DNA from: CAYSLA01 sp964431685
GTDB taxonomy: Bacteria; Armatimonadota; UBA5829
Length of the DNA: 5,182 nt
Direction of reading: 5' to 3'
NCBI GenBank assembly: GCA_964431685.1
Contig: CAYSLA010000214.1
Location: 1-5,182 of the forward strand
Made by a program: the position numbers and the translations under genes. A model generated the notes under the pieces. It was not told the DNA's origin, did no database searches, and saw nothing but the letters and a program-made list of their open reading frames with translations. Every line of letters begins with the position of its first letter. The stretch's first letter is position 1. Positions 5,134 through 5,182 of this stretch are shown here, in pieces.

Positions 5134-5182
5134 CAGGAAGTTGTGTGTGCGGGGTGGTTTCGCGGGGAGAGAATTGTGCTAG

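Overview
The window looks like chromosomal DNA of a diderm (LPS-type) bacterium with moderately high GC. It carries a Kdo-activation gene (kdsB), which implies an LPS-like outer membrane. It also carries a PEP-CTERM secreted protein, which implies an exosortase system elsewhere in the genome. Together with an exported PQQ-repeat propeller carrying an Ig-like domain and a proline-rich tail, this fits an environmental lineage such as Armatimonadota, Planctomycetota or Verrucomicrobiota. That taxonomic guess is inference only. No mobile element, CRISPR array, tRNA or rRNA was seen.

All genes read on the minus strand, so in transcription order (right to left) the layout is as follows. (1) A monocistronic PEP-CTERM surface protein gene (4450-5022) has a weak candidate promoter and a roughly 77-nt leader able to fold (5023-5099); a perfect 16-bp inverted repeat (4378-4419) lies 30 nt after it and probably acts as a terminator. 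(2) A near-consensus sigma70 promoter (4308-4336) drives a tight three-gene operon: an exported PQQ-repeat beta-propeller protein (2488-4266), dprA (1380-2480) and kdsB (527-1372). Both junctions are only 7 nt long. (3) The 320-bp gap between kdsB and the next gene is the most information-rich non-coding part. It holds a hairpin just after kdsB, a very strong-looking promoter with an A-rich UP-like element (412-463), an intrinsic terminator only about 70 nt downstream (338-374), a second near-consensus promoter (272-300), and a perfect 8-bp palindrome (229-248). (4) The 5' part of a 1-phosphofructokinase/tagatose-6-phosphate kinase family gene runs off the left edge (1-206).

The operon mixes an envelope/periplasmic protein, a DNA-uptake/recombination mediator and an LPS sugar-activating enzyme. 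No shared pathway is evident, so they may only share transcription. The best candidate for something undescribed is the promoter-to-terminator unit at 338-405: it has no open reading frame and would yield a small pyrimidine-rich RNA of about 68 nt, or an attenuated leader of the sugar kinase gene. A second point of interest is the forced, cysteine-containing N-terminal extension of about 40 residues on KdsB. The last 49 bases (5134-5182) hold nothing I can support.
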